51,304 nt of DNA from Aeromicrobium yanjiei (GTDB lineage Bacteria > Actinomycetota > Actinomycetes > Propionibacteriales > Nocardioidaceae), in contig NZ_CP045736.1 of NCBI RefSeq assembly GCF_009649075.1, positions 1-51,304 on the forward strand, in the 5' to 3' direction. A model generated the notes under the pieces. That model did no database searches, was not told the DNA's origin, and was given only the letters and a program-made list of their open reading frames with translations. Positions within the stretch are counted from its first letter, which is position 1. The number at the start of each line of letters is the position of its first letter. The translations under genes were made by a program, and so were the position numbers. Below, one piece after another: positions 9,084 to 17,810 of the stretch.

Positions 9084-9650
9084 TCACCTAGATTCGCGGA
9101 GGACCCACTCAGGAACGTCAATTCCGTTAGGCCCGATCTCCGATGCCAGGTAGCGCAAGTCGTGACCAGACGGAATTGGTGTCTCGAGGCCGTGGTTCAG
9201 CTGGACTCCGAGCAAGTCAGCCTGCTCGATCGTCGCCCTAAACTCATTGAAGATGCCGATGACCATGGCCGTTGCTACGCCATAGTCCGCCGCGATGCGA
9301 TCTGCGTGGACGTTGCAGACGACGTCCACTGCCTGATGAAGAATATTTTCGACCTCATCAAGGCGCCGTTGAGCCGTGACACGATCGAACTGTGCAAGGC
9401 TCATACCAGACTCGTCAGCCGCGTGAGTGCTCCCTGTGGGATGTACTTTCCCGCTCGCATTCGCCGAAGACTTGGCGACAGTATCGTTGTGTGGTGCGCC
9501 CGTTACGAGCGCGAACTGGGCTTTGATAAGCCCGAATGCGTGTTCGGCAATCGCCCGGGCGGGTAACTCGAGGCCGACCGTAAACACGCCTTGCTCAACT
9601 CCCCACCCTAGGAAGTCGGCAAGGGTAGGTCTTCTCGGATCATCTGACAC
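9084..9650 (-). CDS. putative immunity protein of effector B
   Basis: 188 residues, no export signal, starting at GTG 9650 behind a good AGGGGA box and 48 bases after the effector B stop on the same strand. It is homologous to the gene in the same position behind effector C. The N-terminus LADFLGWGVEQGVF matches LEDVLGWAVEQGAF, and the C-terminus NGIDVPEWV matches NGIRIPPGV, with helical text between. This copy is about 90 residues longer, with an extra polar middle. Parallel homology of both toxin domain and follower is the main reason to call it immunity. Confidence 0.7.
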   Translation of the reverse strand: MSDDPRRPTLADFLGWGVEQGVFTVGLELPARAIAEHAFGLIKAQFALVTGAPHNDTVAKSSANASGKVHPTGSTHAADESGMSLAQFDRVTAQRRLDEVENILHQAVDVVCNVHADRIAADYGVATAMVIGIFNEFRATIEQADLLGVQLNHGLETPIPSGHDLRYLASEIGPNGIDVPEWVLRESR

Positions 9651-9698
9651 GGCCTGTCCCCTCGGCGACCTAGCATCCTTCGGGCGCTACGCCTGAAT

Positions 9699-11969
9699 CT
9701 ACTTGGTTTTGAGATACTTTCGTGCAGCCTCGTTAACCCAGCTCGGGCACCATTGGCTGCCGTTTACACAGTATGACGTTACGACGCCGTACGAGTAGGG
9801 GTCCCCGACTGCCTGTCGTTTGGCGCCGTACTCGTACACGACCCGGAACAGCATGGTGTCGACCACCTTGCATGACTTGCGCCCCCACCACGACGTCGAG
9901 CACAGCATTTTTGAGGCCCGCATCTGGAAGCGCTTCTCTGCGCCGTTCCATTTGCCGTACTTGAGTGTTGCCTTAACCGATGCCAATCGGGCGTTGTGCT
10001 TGACCCAGCCCTTCTGCCAGCCGAAGGCCTTTTTCGGTTTGCCGTCATACCCAGTCCATCCGAACGACCGTCCATGTCGAACGACCATGTACTGCATGCT
10101 CCCGTCCGAATAGTGCCGACGGTAAGTACGAATGATCGTCGATGGGAGCCGCCAACTCCCAGCCGCCGCAGCGCTGATGGAGGGTCCTGTGGTGCTCGAA
10201 TCGCTGGCCGGCGGGTCGGTGGTGAGTTCCCCGGTCAGTTCCTCGGCATCGGGAGTGGCAGGGTCGTCGAGGATCGGATCATCTTCTTGCTCGCCGCTCT
10301 GGCTGCTGGGGTCCTCCAGTGTGCTCGGTTCCTCCCCAAGTTCTTGGTCTGCAAGGCTCGGATCAGTCTCCGCGAGCACGGCGCCACCTTGAGGAATCTC
10401 GTCGAGGTCGATCCCGGCCTTTGCGAGAGCGGATGCACTCAGCTCATCTCCGACCGAGACGGACGGAGCTAGGTCCCCAAGTGCTACAGCTTGGGTGTAG
10501 ACCCCGTAGGTGACGGAGAGATAGGGAGTTTTCGCCGCGGTGTTGCAGCTGGTTCCGCTTTGGGGGTTCATTGAGCAGAAGCGTCGTTCGTAGGAGGAGC
10601 GGTCCTCGTCCTCGGCGTGGAGGCGGAGGCCTTGCATGTCGACTGCTCCGGTGTTCCAGGCTTTAGCCATGTTGGTGACGTTCATGGTGGTCCAGCCGTC
10701 GCCGCAGCCGGCGGCGCCGCGGTTGTCGTCGACGTAGGTGGAGTATCCGCCGGCGACGGCGTCGGGCTTGTTGGCCCAGGTGATGTTGTCGTCCCACGGG
10801 GTGCCGACGGGGTATGCGTACATGCGGCGGTCGCTGCAGGAGTAGCCGTAGTACTGGTAGAGGCCTAGCTTGGCTGAGAGGACCTCGACGTTGGGGTTGT
10901 CTTCGATGGTGCCGTTGTAGAACTTCAGGTAAGACCGCGTGGGGTTGCTGTTGGAGCTCACGCTGGGATCGATCTTGCCGACGATGAGTCGATTCTCTGA
11001 GCCGTGGTCGGTGGTGTCGCCGCTGCGGACGAAGGTGTCGCGGGTCCTGCTCATGCCGAGGTCAGGATCGATGATCACCGGGTACTGGGTGTCAGGGTCG
11101 GACAAGAATCCGTTTGGTGTTGTCAGGTCAAGGGTGTGCTGTGTGACGTCGCCGGTGGTAGTGGTCTCGACGAGGGTGGCGTCAAGGTTGACCACATTGG
11201 CAGGGTCCCCCGCATAGTCGGTGTTGTCGTCCCAGGCGACCAGGTTCGAGGTCTCGGCGATGGTCTCGCCGTCGTCCCCGGAGATCTCCAGCCCACCGGA
11301 CTTGGTCTGGTCGACCTCGACTCCTTCGGCGCGAAGGCCGAAGGTGAAGACAGGGTCGTCCGCGGCGGGCTCCTGATTGAGTCGAAGGTGCGCGTTGACG
11401 CCGTTGCTGGTGACAGCGAGCAACAGGTCGGTCGCGTTGGACAGCTTGTAGGTGGCCACGCCACCGCTCACGGTCGGCTCGGGAAGATTCTGCGGCCAAG
11501 TGACGGCGACGGATTCGCCGTCGTCGAACGTGACCCGGGCCGCTTCCTTGGGGGAACCGCCGTTGATCGACACATCGACCGGGGCCGCCTTCGGCGCCCA
11601 GGACCCGTCGGGCTGCTTCGTCAACGTGTAGTCGACATCGACCCAGTCGCTGTCCTGTTTCATGCGGACGGGTGTGGCGAACTCCTTGCTGGTGAAGGTC
11701 CCGTCAGGGTTGGCCACCACAGTGACCATCGCTGTACGTTTCGAGAGGTCCTCGACGGGCTCAGCCTTCGCAGCCGCTGCGGCAGCTGCCGCCGCCGTGT
11801 CGGGTGCGTCAAGCGTCCCGTCGTCATCGGAGTCCACCGCGGTGGGCGTCGGTGAAACCGGCGGGGCGGCGTCTTCAGCGGACGCCGGGATTGCCGCCGC
11901 CAGCGAGGCTAGTAGGCCGAGAGTGACGAAAACCAGGGTGAGGAGACGAAGCCGAGCCAGCATGCGCAT
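9699..11969 (-). CDS. secreted DNRLRE-type effector B
   Basis: 756 residues. Sec signal peptide 1-31 (MRMLARLRLL, hydrophobic core, PASA). The N-terminal region is strongly similar to effector A (DSDDDGTLDAPD, VEDLSKRT, VANPDGTFT, IIDPD). A DNRLRE-type region follows at about 320-490 (RDTFVRSGD, KFYNG, AKLGLYQYYGYSC, SYERRFC). An acidic linker spans about 500-610, then a basic C-terminal domain of about 140 residues: VVRHG, TGYDGKP, GWQKGWVKHNARL, paired Cys, SYC, WCPSWV, ARKY. That domain matches effector C. No Rhs/YD repeats lie between. I infer a secreted toxin-like effector; the C-terminal activity is unknown. Confidence 0.78.
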   Translation of the reverse strand: MRMLARLRLLTLVFVTLGLLASLAAAIPASAEDAAPPVSPTPTAVDSDDDGTLDAPDTAAAAAAAAAKAEPVEDLSKRTAMVTVVANPDGTFTSKEFATPVRMKQDSDWVDVDYTLTKQPDGSWAPKAAPVDVSINGGSPKEAARVTFDDGESVAVTWPQNLPEPTVSGGVATYKLSNATDLLLAVTSNGVNAHLRLNQEPAADDPVFTFGLRAEGVEVDQTKSGGLEISGDDGETIAETSNLVAWDDNTDYAGDPANVVNLDATLVETTTTGDVTQHTLDLTTPNGFLSDPDTQYPVIIDPDLGMSRTRDTFVRSGDTTDHGSENRLIVGKIDPSVSSNSNPTRSYLKFYNGTIEDNPNVEVLSAKLGLYQYYGYSCSDRRMYAYPVGTPWDDNITWANKPDAVAGGYSTYVDDNRGAAGCGDGWTTMNVTNMAKAWNTGAVDMQGLRLHAEDEDRSSYERRFCSMNPQSGTSCNTAAKTPYLSVTYGVYTQAVALGDLAPSVSVGDELSASALAKAGIDLDEIPQGGAVLAETDPSLADQELGEEPSTLEDPSSQSGEQEDDPILDDPATPDAEELTGELTTDPPASDSSTTGPSISAAAAGSWRLPSTIIRTYRRHYSDGSMQYMVVRHGRSFGWTGYDGKPKKAFGWQKGWVKHNARLASVKATLKYGKWNGAEKRFQMRASKMLCSTSWWGRKSCKVVDTMLFRVVYEYGAKRQAVGDPYSYGVVTSYCVNGSQWCPSWVNEAARKYLKTK

Positions 11970-12179
11970 AGACCTAACGTGGGTGTGCGGATCGGTGTCA
12001 TGCTGTCACGCCCTGGCTCGGCGCCGGGCGCATTCGCCGAAAGATAGTTCCTTCGACTAGGGGAACCGTGTCCTGCGTGCCCGTGCGACGACCTCGAGCT
12101 GCCGCATCCGGTAGACCGCCTTTCCGGGCGAGTGCGATGGACAAAGATTCGTTCAGTCGCGGTCAGCTGGGAGACGCGG

Positions 12180-12370
12180 GTCCGACTGACTCCCGTGCCC
12201 GCATCCTGGCGGTCGCTGCGCAGGTCATTCCCGTGCGGGACGCGCTGTGGTCGACCATCACCCACATCAGCGCCGAGACTGACGCCGAAGTGTGGTGTCA
12301 CGTGGCGATCAAGACAGCAAGCAAGGCCGCAGCCGGACCCTACGCGCTAGCTGTACTCGGCCATCACGTT
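12180..12370 (+). pseudogene. DUF4192 fragment
   Basis: A readable piece of the DUF4192 C-terminal half. ARILAVAAQVIPVRDALWST and the following STITHISAETDAEVW, then KTASKAAAGPYALAVLG, match the intact protein at 7361-8293 almost residue for residue, after which similarity stops. There is no start or end, so it is a truncated remnant lying just ahead of the intact regulator-like gene. Confidence 0.75.
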
Positions 12371-12418
12371 GGTGACAGTCGGCGAGGCACTAGGCCCACC
12401 TTGTGCACTTCGGGTTTA

Positions 12419-12432
12419 CATAATCATTATTA
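12419..12432. promoter_or_regulatory. AT-rich promoter/operator candidate
   Basis: An AT-rich island in GC-rich surroundings, with the short inverted repeat ATAAT-C-ATTAT, about 90 bases before the regulator-like gene. A place for a promoter or autoregulatory site; not demonstrable from sequence alone. Confidence 0.3.
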
Positions 12433-12517
12433 TCGGCGATATCTGACATGTGATTCTGGGTGGGATCGGCACGTGATCAGCCCTTGGATTCCACCGGCAA
12501 GGTGCGAGACTACACAC

Positions 12518-12919
12518 ATGAGTATTCAGGCGAGGGTGGCCCGTGGCGATCTACGCGCGTATGAGGACTCGGTGCGGCTGACCCCGCCGGAACTCGTGGA
12601 ACGACTGCGCGACCTGTTGGGCGCGAAGCTCGTGGCCTATCTGGGGTCGGTTCAGGAGACCCGGGCAGTGCGGCAGTGGGCTGATGCCGCTGACCGCCGA
12701 ACCCCGTCGACCGAGGTGCTCAATCGGCTGCGGATGGCGTACCGGATCGCGGCCCTGCTGCGCGGCAAGGACTCGGCCGCCGTAGTGCAGGCGTGGTTCC
12801 AGGGCATGAACCCGCGTCTGGATGATCTCGCGCCGGCACGACTGCTGCGCGAGGGCGACCTCGAACAGGTCGGTGCCGCCATTTTGGCAGCCGCGCGAGC
12901 GTTCGCTGCCGCCGGATGA
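12518..12919 (+). CDS. small regulator/antitoxin-like protein
   Basis: 133 residues. The text (LTPPELVERLRDLLGAKLVAYL, QWADAADRR, LRMAYRIAALLRGKDSAAVVQAWFQGMNP, then ILAAARAF) resembles actinobacterial Xre/MbcA-type antitoxin-like proteins: a short helical DNA-binding-like start and a C-terminal part like the RES-partner antitoxins. No RES toxin gene lies beside it. A decayed copy is at 8500-8675. ATG 12518 is the natural start; family assignment is moderate. Confidence 0.6.
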   Translation: MSIQARVARGDLRAYEDSVRLTPPELVERLRDLLGAKLVAYLGSVQETRAVRQWADAADRRTPSTEVLNRLRMAYRIAALLRGKDSAAVVQAWFQGMNPRLDDLAPARLLREGDLEQVGAAILAAARAFAAAG

Positions 12920-12944
12920 CGCAATGGCGGCGTACGCCGGTGCG

Positions 12945-13095
12945 CTGGCCGTCGCTGCGTGAGTAGCTGGGAAGGCTGGTCAACAAGCCTTCGCGGCGCA
13001 ACCCGGTCACCAGGATCACACTGAGCCCGAGCGGCCTTATCGCCTCCGTCAGGGTGATCGGATCGGGATCGCGAGGTTTGCGCGGGTTACGATCC
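12945..13095 (-). pseudogene. decayed copy of the excisionase-like gene
   Basis: On the minus strand the text DPITLTEAIRPLGLS, then ILVTGLRREGLLT and SYSRSD, follows the intact gene at 17112-17468 (DAITLAEAAQLLGLS, RVTRLRREGLLT, SYSRSD). A few residues are lost and the frame runs on into unrelated sequence. It is a fragment of the N-terminal helix-turn-helix half. Confidence 0.65.
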
Positions 13096-13138
13096 CGAGC
13101 GTTCCACTTCCTTGGCAGGGGCCACTAGTTGTCCGATG

Positions 13139-13423
13139 CTACGTATGGGTCACACCGGGGGGAATTCTGATTCCATTGGCGTCGCAGATGTCATGGAGCA
13201 CAGCACCCTCACGTATGACGCTTCGGATGCCATCTTGAAGCAGGGAGTACTCGTCTAGCTGCTCAAACAGAGCCCGTATGTGTGAATAAAACAGCGCAGT
13301 GAGCTCCACGGCTTCGGCCGTCGTACACGGCAACGAACTGGGAAGGAACGCGCCCTGCTCGACGGCCCAACCCAGCACATCCTCGAGCGGTACTGCTATC
13401 GAATCACCGGTTGGTTCGGTCAC
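13139..13423 (-). CDS. putative immunity protein of effector C
   Basis: 94 residues from GTG 13423, which has AGGAGG four bases upstream; a GTG at 13441 is possible but lacks a box. It lies 23 bases after the effector C stop. The N-terminal LEDVLGWAVEQGAF and the C-terminal NGIRIPPGV match the gene behind effector B. It is acidic and helical with no export signal, as expected for a cytosolic inhibitor of a basic toxin domain. Its activity is unproven. Confidence 0.65.
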   Translation of the reverse strand: MTEPTGDSIAVPLEDVLGWAVEQGAFLPSSLPCTTAEAVELTALFYSHIRALFEQLDEYSLLQDGIRSVIREGAVLHDICDANGIRIPPGVTHT

Positions 13424-13446
13424 ATAGCCTCCTCGCGGCACTCATG

Positions 13447-15363
13447 TCAGTACTTTCTGGCTCCCTTCTTGACCCAGTCGGGGCACCAGTATCCCGGCGC
13501 GTCCGGGCAGTAGGTCGAGATCAGGCCCTTCGCGTAATAGTCGCCCGTCTCCCGCGGCGAAATCGTGTTGCTGTACACGACCCGGATTCTCTCCGCGTCC
13601 TTAACCCAGCAAATGAACTTGGCTTGGCATCTCCACTTGTATGCGATGACCTCGTAGCGATTCTCCGATGCTATCCACCACCCTGCCTTCAGGGTTCGCT
13701 TGGCCATCTTCAATGTTGCATTGTGCTTTACGTATGACTTGCGCCAACCGTATGGACTGTGAGGCCGTCCGTCTGGTCCGGTGAAAGGATAGGTGATGCC
13801 GCGTCGGATCACGTAGTACCCCGCCTTCGGGGACTTCTTTCGGTGATAGAGACGGAGGATGTCGTAAGACTCCCTCACGGTGTTACTCACGGCGCTACTT
13901 GACTGCGTGCCTGTAGTCCTGGAGAGGGGCGATACCGGATCGGTCAGGATCTCGGGGCCTTCGACGCTGCTCGGATCCTCTTGCTGCTCATCTGGGTACG
14001 CCGGGTCCACCGCATCGGGATCTGCCTCGGGGCCTCCGGGCTCAAGGGTTTCTGATTCGCCGTCAGTCGCCTCTTCGGTCGATCCTTCAATGGGGACCTC
14101 GGGATCCAACGTGGAGACGGTGTTTTCGTCTGTGAGCTCACTCGGGTCGACCCCGAGCGCGTTAAGGTCCGATGATGTCAGGGCGTCGCCCACTTCCACA
14201 TTCGGGCCAAGGTCACCGAACGCGTACACGTCCGAATCAGTGGGCGGCACGGGATTTAGCGGTCTGAACCATCCCTGCGCGTCGAGGATGATATGGACTG
14301 AACCGCCGCTTGTGTTGTCGATTCGCACTTCGCCGGAATAGGAGACCGAAACGATAGAAGTTGACACGACGGATCGATCGGAGGTTGTCCAGAACCCGAT
14401 GTTCGAAGTGCCGCCCCCGTCCAGGTCGTCGTTCACGACACGAACGGCACCTGACGCCGTCCAGTCAACGGCTGTGATCGTGAGTGCTACTGCGCTCAGA
14501 CTGCCGTCGTCCGGGAGTCCTCCAACACCAGCGATCTTTACTACGCGCGAGCTCTTCGCAGGGATCGCGGTGCTTGTACGTGAGTCATAAATGCGCGGGT
14601 GTTTCGCAAGAGGGTTGAAAAGGCTACCCTCGCCACCTGTCTTGCTGAAATACCCTTGCACGTCAATTTTGACTTCTGCTGTCAATGAGGAGCTCCCCGA
14701 CATAGTCAGCTTTATCCTGCCATCGGAGCCCAACTTCACCGAGAGCCCGGTGTCTTGGGGAGCGCCGGGTGCCAGGTTGATCGCAGTGGCGGTGTTCGAG
14801 GAAGCGTCGGACGCTTGAACCTTCAGCCCGCCGTCGCTGCTCACGTAAGTGACGCGAACGTTGGCGAATATTGCGGACGCGTCAGCGGGGATGTCTCCGA
14901 CGCCGCCGACTTTGACGTGTGTGGTGGTCCCGCCAACTAGTTTGACAGCCGGCACACCGATACCGTCTTCCGTACTGACCAGCCGGAACGGGTCTACGGG
15001 CACGAATCCGCCGGCAGCTGACGCGTCAGTAACGGCAGTGAAGAAGCCCTGCACGTCAACGTTGATGTCCGTGTCCCCGGCTGAGTTCCTGAAAGTAACT
15101 TTGCCGTCGGCTCCGGGCTTTACGACTACTGTGTTTGAAGAGGCGTGAGTGCCGGCGGTCGTCTTCAGGAAAGCTGCTGCATTCGACCCGCCTGACGGAT
15201 ACACCGAAACGTTGGAGTTGGCCGTGGATATCCCGGCGACGTCGAGGACTACGGCTAGCGACGAGCCTGCTCGCTTCGCTGGGCCTCGTACGTCGCCCCC
15301 GTCGGGGGAACGGTTCACAATGAGGCGGTGACCATGGTCTTCTGTCCACCTACGGTCTGGCAC
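13447..15363 (-). CDS. effector C, DNRLRE-less and without a visible signal peptide
   Basis: 638 residues beginning at GTG 15363, whose start overlaps the upstream ATPase stop (TGAGTG). Three beta-sandwich units fill about residues 1-370 (ending DVQGFF, DVQGYF, DAQGWF), of the kind also found once in effector A. An acidic linker follows (about 375-490, containing FGDLGPNVEVGDAL, matching LGDLAPSVSVGDEL in B). The basic C-terminal domain (about 495-638) is homologous to that of B: VIRRG, TGPDGRP, GWRKSYVKHNATL, four Cys, TYC, WCPDWV, ARKY. No signal peptide or DNRLRE part is present, so the N-terminus was probably lost and the gene is now expressed, if at all, through the ATPase transcript. 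Confidence 0.65.
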   Translation of the reverse strand: MPDRRWTEDHGHRLIVNRSPDGGDVRGPAKRAGSSLAVVLDVAGISTANSNVSVYPSGGSNAAAFLKTTAGTHASSNTVVVKPGADGKVTFRNSAGDTDINVDVQGFFTAVTDASAAGGFVPVDPFRLVSTEDGIGVPAVKLVGGTTTHVKVGGVGDIPADASAIFANVRVTYVSSDGGLKVQASDASSNTATAINLAPGAPQDTGLSVKLGSDGRIKLTMSGSSSLTAEVKIDVQGYFSKTGGEGSLFNPLAKHPRIYDSRTSTAIPAKSSRVVKIAGVGGLPDDGSLSAVALTITAVDWTASGAVRVVNDDLDGGGTSNIGFWTTSDRSVVSTSIVSVSYSGEVRIDNTSGGSVHIILDAQGWFRPLNPVPPTDSDVYAFGDLGPNVEVGDALTSSDLNALGVDPSELTDENTVSTLDPEVPIEGSTEEATDGESETLEPGGPEADPDAVDPAYPDEQQEDPSSVEGPEILTDPVSPLSRTTGTQSSSAVSNTVRESYDILRLYHRKKSPKAGYYVIRRGITYPFTGPDGRPHSPYGWRKSYVKHNATLKMAKRTLKAGWWIASENRYEVIAYKWRCQAKFICWVKDAERIRVVYSNTISPRETGDYYAKGLISTYCPDAPGYWCPDWVKKGARKY

Positions 15364-16848
15364 TCAGGGGCGGCCACGAATGACGAGGCCGAGGCCTTGG
15401 CGGTATAGCTGTGGCACATCGAACGACTCGGATGTCGCGATGTCTCGCCCACCGGGCTTGAGTAGACCGATTTCGCAGAGTTCTCGAAGCAGGTCATCAC
15501 CGCTCGGTTCCAAACCGTCAAACTTCGCATTGAGTTCCTGGCGAGTGAATGTCGAGGTAGTCAGTCCTTCGAATCGAAGAATGTGTTTCGATACGTCAGG
15601 GAACTCGGCCAAATAGCTCCGCACGCGCATCTCGGACATTTCGCGATATGCCGTTAGGACGCTCTTTCCGGACAAGAGCGTCTCCGTAGCGGGGCCGCCG
15701 GTGGCGATCTGCGCGGCTCGGGCTTGGTTGGCCAGGTAGATGGCCTCGCGCGGCAATACCGTCCCTAGACCGTCCGTTATACGCGGCACGAGCCACGAGA
15801 CGAACGACGCTTCGTTCACTCCCGCGTAAACGCTGGAGGGAAATATCGAGGTCAGTGCTGTGGCTACCTGCTCATCGGAGAGGTCCTCCACACTCACGAC
15901 CTCAAGAAGCTGTTCTTCTTGCTCGGCTGCGAGGTTCCAGACCGCTTCGTCGGTCACTGCACGCTTGAGCAAGAGCCTTGCCATCTGAGGTGCTGACCAT
16001 GCGAGGTCAACCTTCTTGTCTTCAAGGTGGCTCTTGTTTGTAAAGTGCAGGTGCCGCCACAGATCCGTCCGGAGAAAGATCCGGGGTTGGATGCGCGGGA
16101 ACGTGCGACGAACTTCCATAGCCGTCAGCACCAGTCCCTCGAGGGCACGAAGCCGTTCATTCGGGTCCGTCGGGAAAAGCTCATCGATCTTGTCAAACAG
16201 GACCCACAGGTGCTTGCCCTCAATGTCGAGGGCTCGGTTGACCTCTTGAAGCATCGCAGTGACATCTAGATCTTGACCACCAACTGAGAAGTCGATTTCG
16301 ACTCCGCGGACAGTAATCCTGGGAGTGGGCAGTTTGTCTGAGATCAGCGCGCGCCACAGTTGCTTGAGGATTGGCGCTAGGCGCCAGTCCCGCTTTCCTC
16401 CCACTGCCTTGCTGAACTCCCTCAACGGACCACTGGGCAAGTTCTCCAGGTTCGACACCGCGAGGGCAGCCCGGAGCGCGATGTAGAGGCGCCACAGACT
16501 TTCGTGGCTATAGCCATCTTCTTGGCGGAGGGACTCGATGGAACCCGTATCGACCTCGGTCAGATCCGAAAACCCCGTCGCCGCTGTGATGATTACGTCC
16601 TTCAGCGCGTGGGGTGCGAAAGCGCGTGCGGTTCCTTCATATTTGGTAAAGAGCTCAAAAAGGGCTGACTTACCCGTCCCCTTCGGGCCAAGCACCAAGA
16701 CATTGAGGGGGGCCAGAAACTCATCGAAATCCTCGGTACGAACGAATCGTGCACTGAGATCGGGGTCTGACTCAGCATCGAGCGGGCCGAAACCAAGACG
16801 CCGGAGAACGTCGCGACGCGAGATCTCCGCGTCTTCGAAGGCTGCCAT
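15364..16848 (-). CDS. P-loop ATPase, Sll1717-like family
   Basis: 494 residues. Walker A is LGPKGTGKSALFE (about residues 53-65) and an acidic Walker B-like strand reads WVLFDKIDELF; a helical C-terminal half follows. It resembles the P-loop ATPases named after Sll1717, some of which occur in defence islands. ATG 16848 follows a GGGGGA box at a five-base spacing, better than the in-frame start at 17004. A hairpin terminator lies upstream, so it has its own promoter. The downstream effector C is translationally coupled to it. Role here unknown: cargo or defence gene. Confidence 0.72.
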   Translation of the reverse strand: MAAFEDAEISRRDVLRRLGFGPLDAESDPDLSARFVRTEDFDEFLAPLNVLVLGPKGTGKSALFELFTKYEGTARAFAPHALKDVIITAATGFSDLTEVDTGSIESLRQEDGYSHESLWRLYIALRAALAVSNLENLPSGPLREFSKAVGGKRDWRLAPILKQLWRALISDKLPTPRITVRGVEIDFSVGGQDLDVTAMLQEVNRALDIEGKHLWVLFDKIDELFPTDPNERLRALEGLVLTAMEVRRTFPRIQPRIFLRTDLWRHLHFTNKSHLEDKKVDLAWSAPQMARLLLKRAVTDEAVWNLAAEQEEQLLEVVSVEDLSDEQVATALTSIFPSSVYAGVNEASFVSWLVPRITDGLGTVLPREAIYLANQARAAQIATGGPATETLLSGKSVLTAYREMSEMRVRSYLAEFPDVSKHILRFEGLTTSTFTRQELNAKFDGLEPSGDDLLRELCEIGLLKPGGRDIATSESFDVPQLYRQGLGLVIRGRP

Positions 16849-16914
16849 TCGGTCCCCCAGTGTAGTTGCGACCGCCTGTCCGTTGCGGCACCTGTCGTTA
16901 TCGTAAAGGAGCAA

Positions 16915-16953
16915 CGGCGCAGCCCGAGTGGGCTGATCAGTTGGGCTGCGCCG
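16915..16953 (-). terminator. hairpin between excisionase-like gene and ATPase
   Basis: Perfect 11-bp inverted repeat CGGCGCAGCCC / GGGCTGCGCCG with a 17-base loop. It lies between the end of the excisionase-like gene and the ATPase start. There is no clear T run, so it may be a factor-assisted terminator or a regulatory structure. Confidence 0.5.
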
Positions 16954-17111
16954 CGATTCGTGCGGGCGACAGGTGAGCCCTCGAATGCGATACGAACGAC
17001 CCATATCGTGTCAGTTTCGCCTGTGTCGCTGTTCCTACCGAGCGCGACCCATGTGGTTTCACTCGTCTCCCGCGACGCGATGCGGCCACTGGGGCCTAAG
17101 CCGAGCGCAAG

Positions 17112-17468
17112 TCAGATCCGTTCGCCGCGAAGCCTCACGCGTCGCGCGTTGGCTACGACCTGGAGTTGCTGCAGTCGGTAGACGCGGTGACCACTGGCGG
17201 TTTGGTGAACGGGGATCTTCTCGTCCTGGGCGAGTTGGCATACCCGGTTATGGCTCACGCCAAGGACCAGCGCGGCCTGTCGGCCGTTGATCCAGGGGTT
17301 ATCGATGAAGGCTTGGACGTCGGAGCGTGAGTAGCTGGGGTAGCCGTCGAGCCGGGTCAGGAGTCCTTCGCGGCGTAGGCGGGTCACGCGGATCTGGCTG
17401 AGTCCGAGCAGCTGTGCGGCTTCGGCCAGGGTGATGGCGTCAGGGTTGCGAGGCTTGGGGGCCGTCAT
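17112..17468 (-). CDS. excisionase-like protein with two HTH motifs
   Basis: 118 residues with two MerR/excisionase-type helix-turn-helix segments. The first, ITLAEAAQLLGLSQIRVTRL, runs on to a wing ending SYSRSDVQAFI; the second is GRQAALVLGVSHNRVCQLAQ followed by IPVHQT and HRVYRL. Arg-rich C-terminus. Such proteins bind plasmid DNA as regulators or recombination directionality factors. No recombinase was found nearby, so a regulatory role is likelier. A fragment of the same gene is at 12945-13095. Confidence 0.72.
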   Translation of the reverse strand: MTAPKPRNPDAITLAEAAQLLGLSQIRVTRLRREGLLTRLDGYPSYSRSDVQAFIDNPWINGRQAALVLGVSHNRVCQLAQDEKIPVHQTASGHRVYRLQQLQVVANARRVRLRGERI

Positions 17469-17524
17469 GGGCTCAGACTCTCAGCGGTGACCGTTTCGCG
17501 CCAGCGTCAGTCCACAGCACCGGG

Positions 17525-17752
17525 CTAGTCGGTGTCGGTGCGGATCCAGACGTCGATGACGCCGGGTTGTGCGTTGAGCTCGTCGAGGGTGACGGTGGTC
17601 ATCAGTTCCCACCCGGCGTGGATGCGTGCGGCTTGGACGTCGACCCGGTGTGGGCGGACGTCGACGAGCCCGGGCTCTTGCTCGAGCAGGACGAAGACCT
17701 GGCCGACGCTGTCCCACCGGTAGTGGTCCTCGAGTGTGTCGATCACGGTCAC
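17525..17752 (-). CDS. small hypothetical protein
   Basis: 75 residues, acidic, with alternating hydrophobic residues (GQVFVLLEQEPGLVDVRPHRVD, then HAGWELMTTVTLDEL and GVIDVWIRTDTD). Codon use looks coding. It is followed by the excisionase-like gene and preceded by another small protein on the same strand. Not recognised. Confidence 0.5.
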   Translation of the reverse strand: MTVIDTLEDHYRWDSVGQVFVLLEQEPGLVDVRPHRVDVQAARIHAGWELMTTVTLDELNAQPGVIDVWIRTDTD

Positions 17753-17810
17753 TCCCCTGCGCTGGTGCTGTCATCCTCGCGGATGGGTGCAGTCTCGGGG
17801 GCGTGATTGG

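Noticed and set aside
11004..11855. 283-codon plus-strand frame opposite effector B
   Set aside because: Gly/Val-rich antisense shadow of a gene with a signal peptide and a homologue (effector A).
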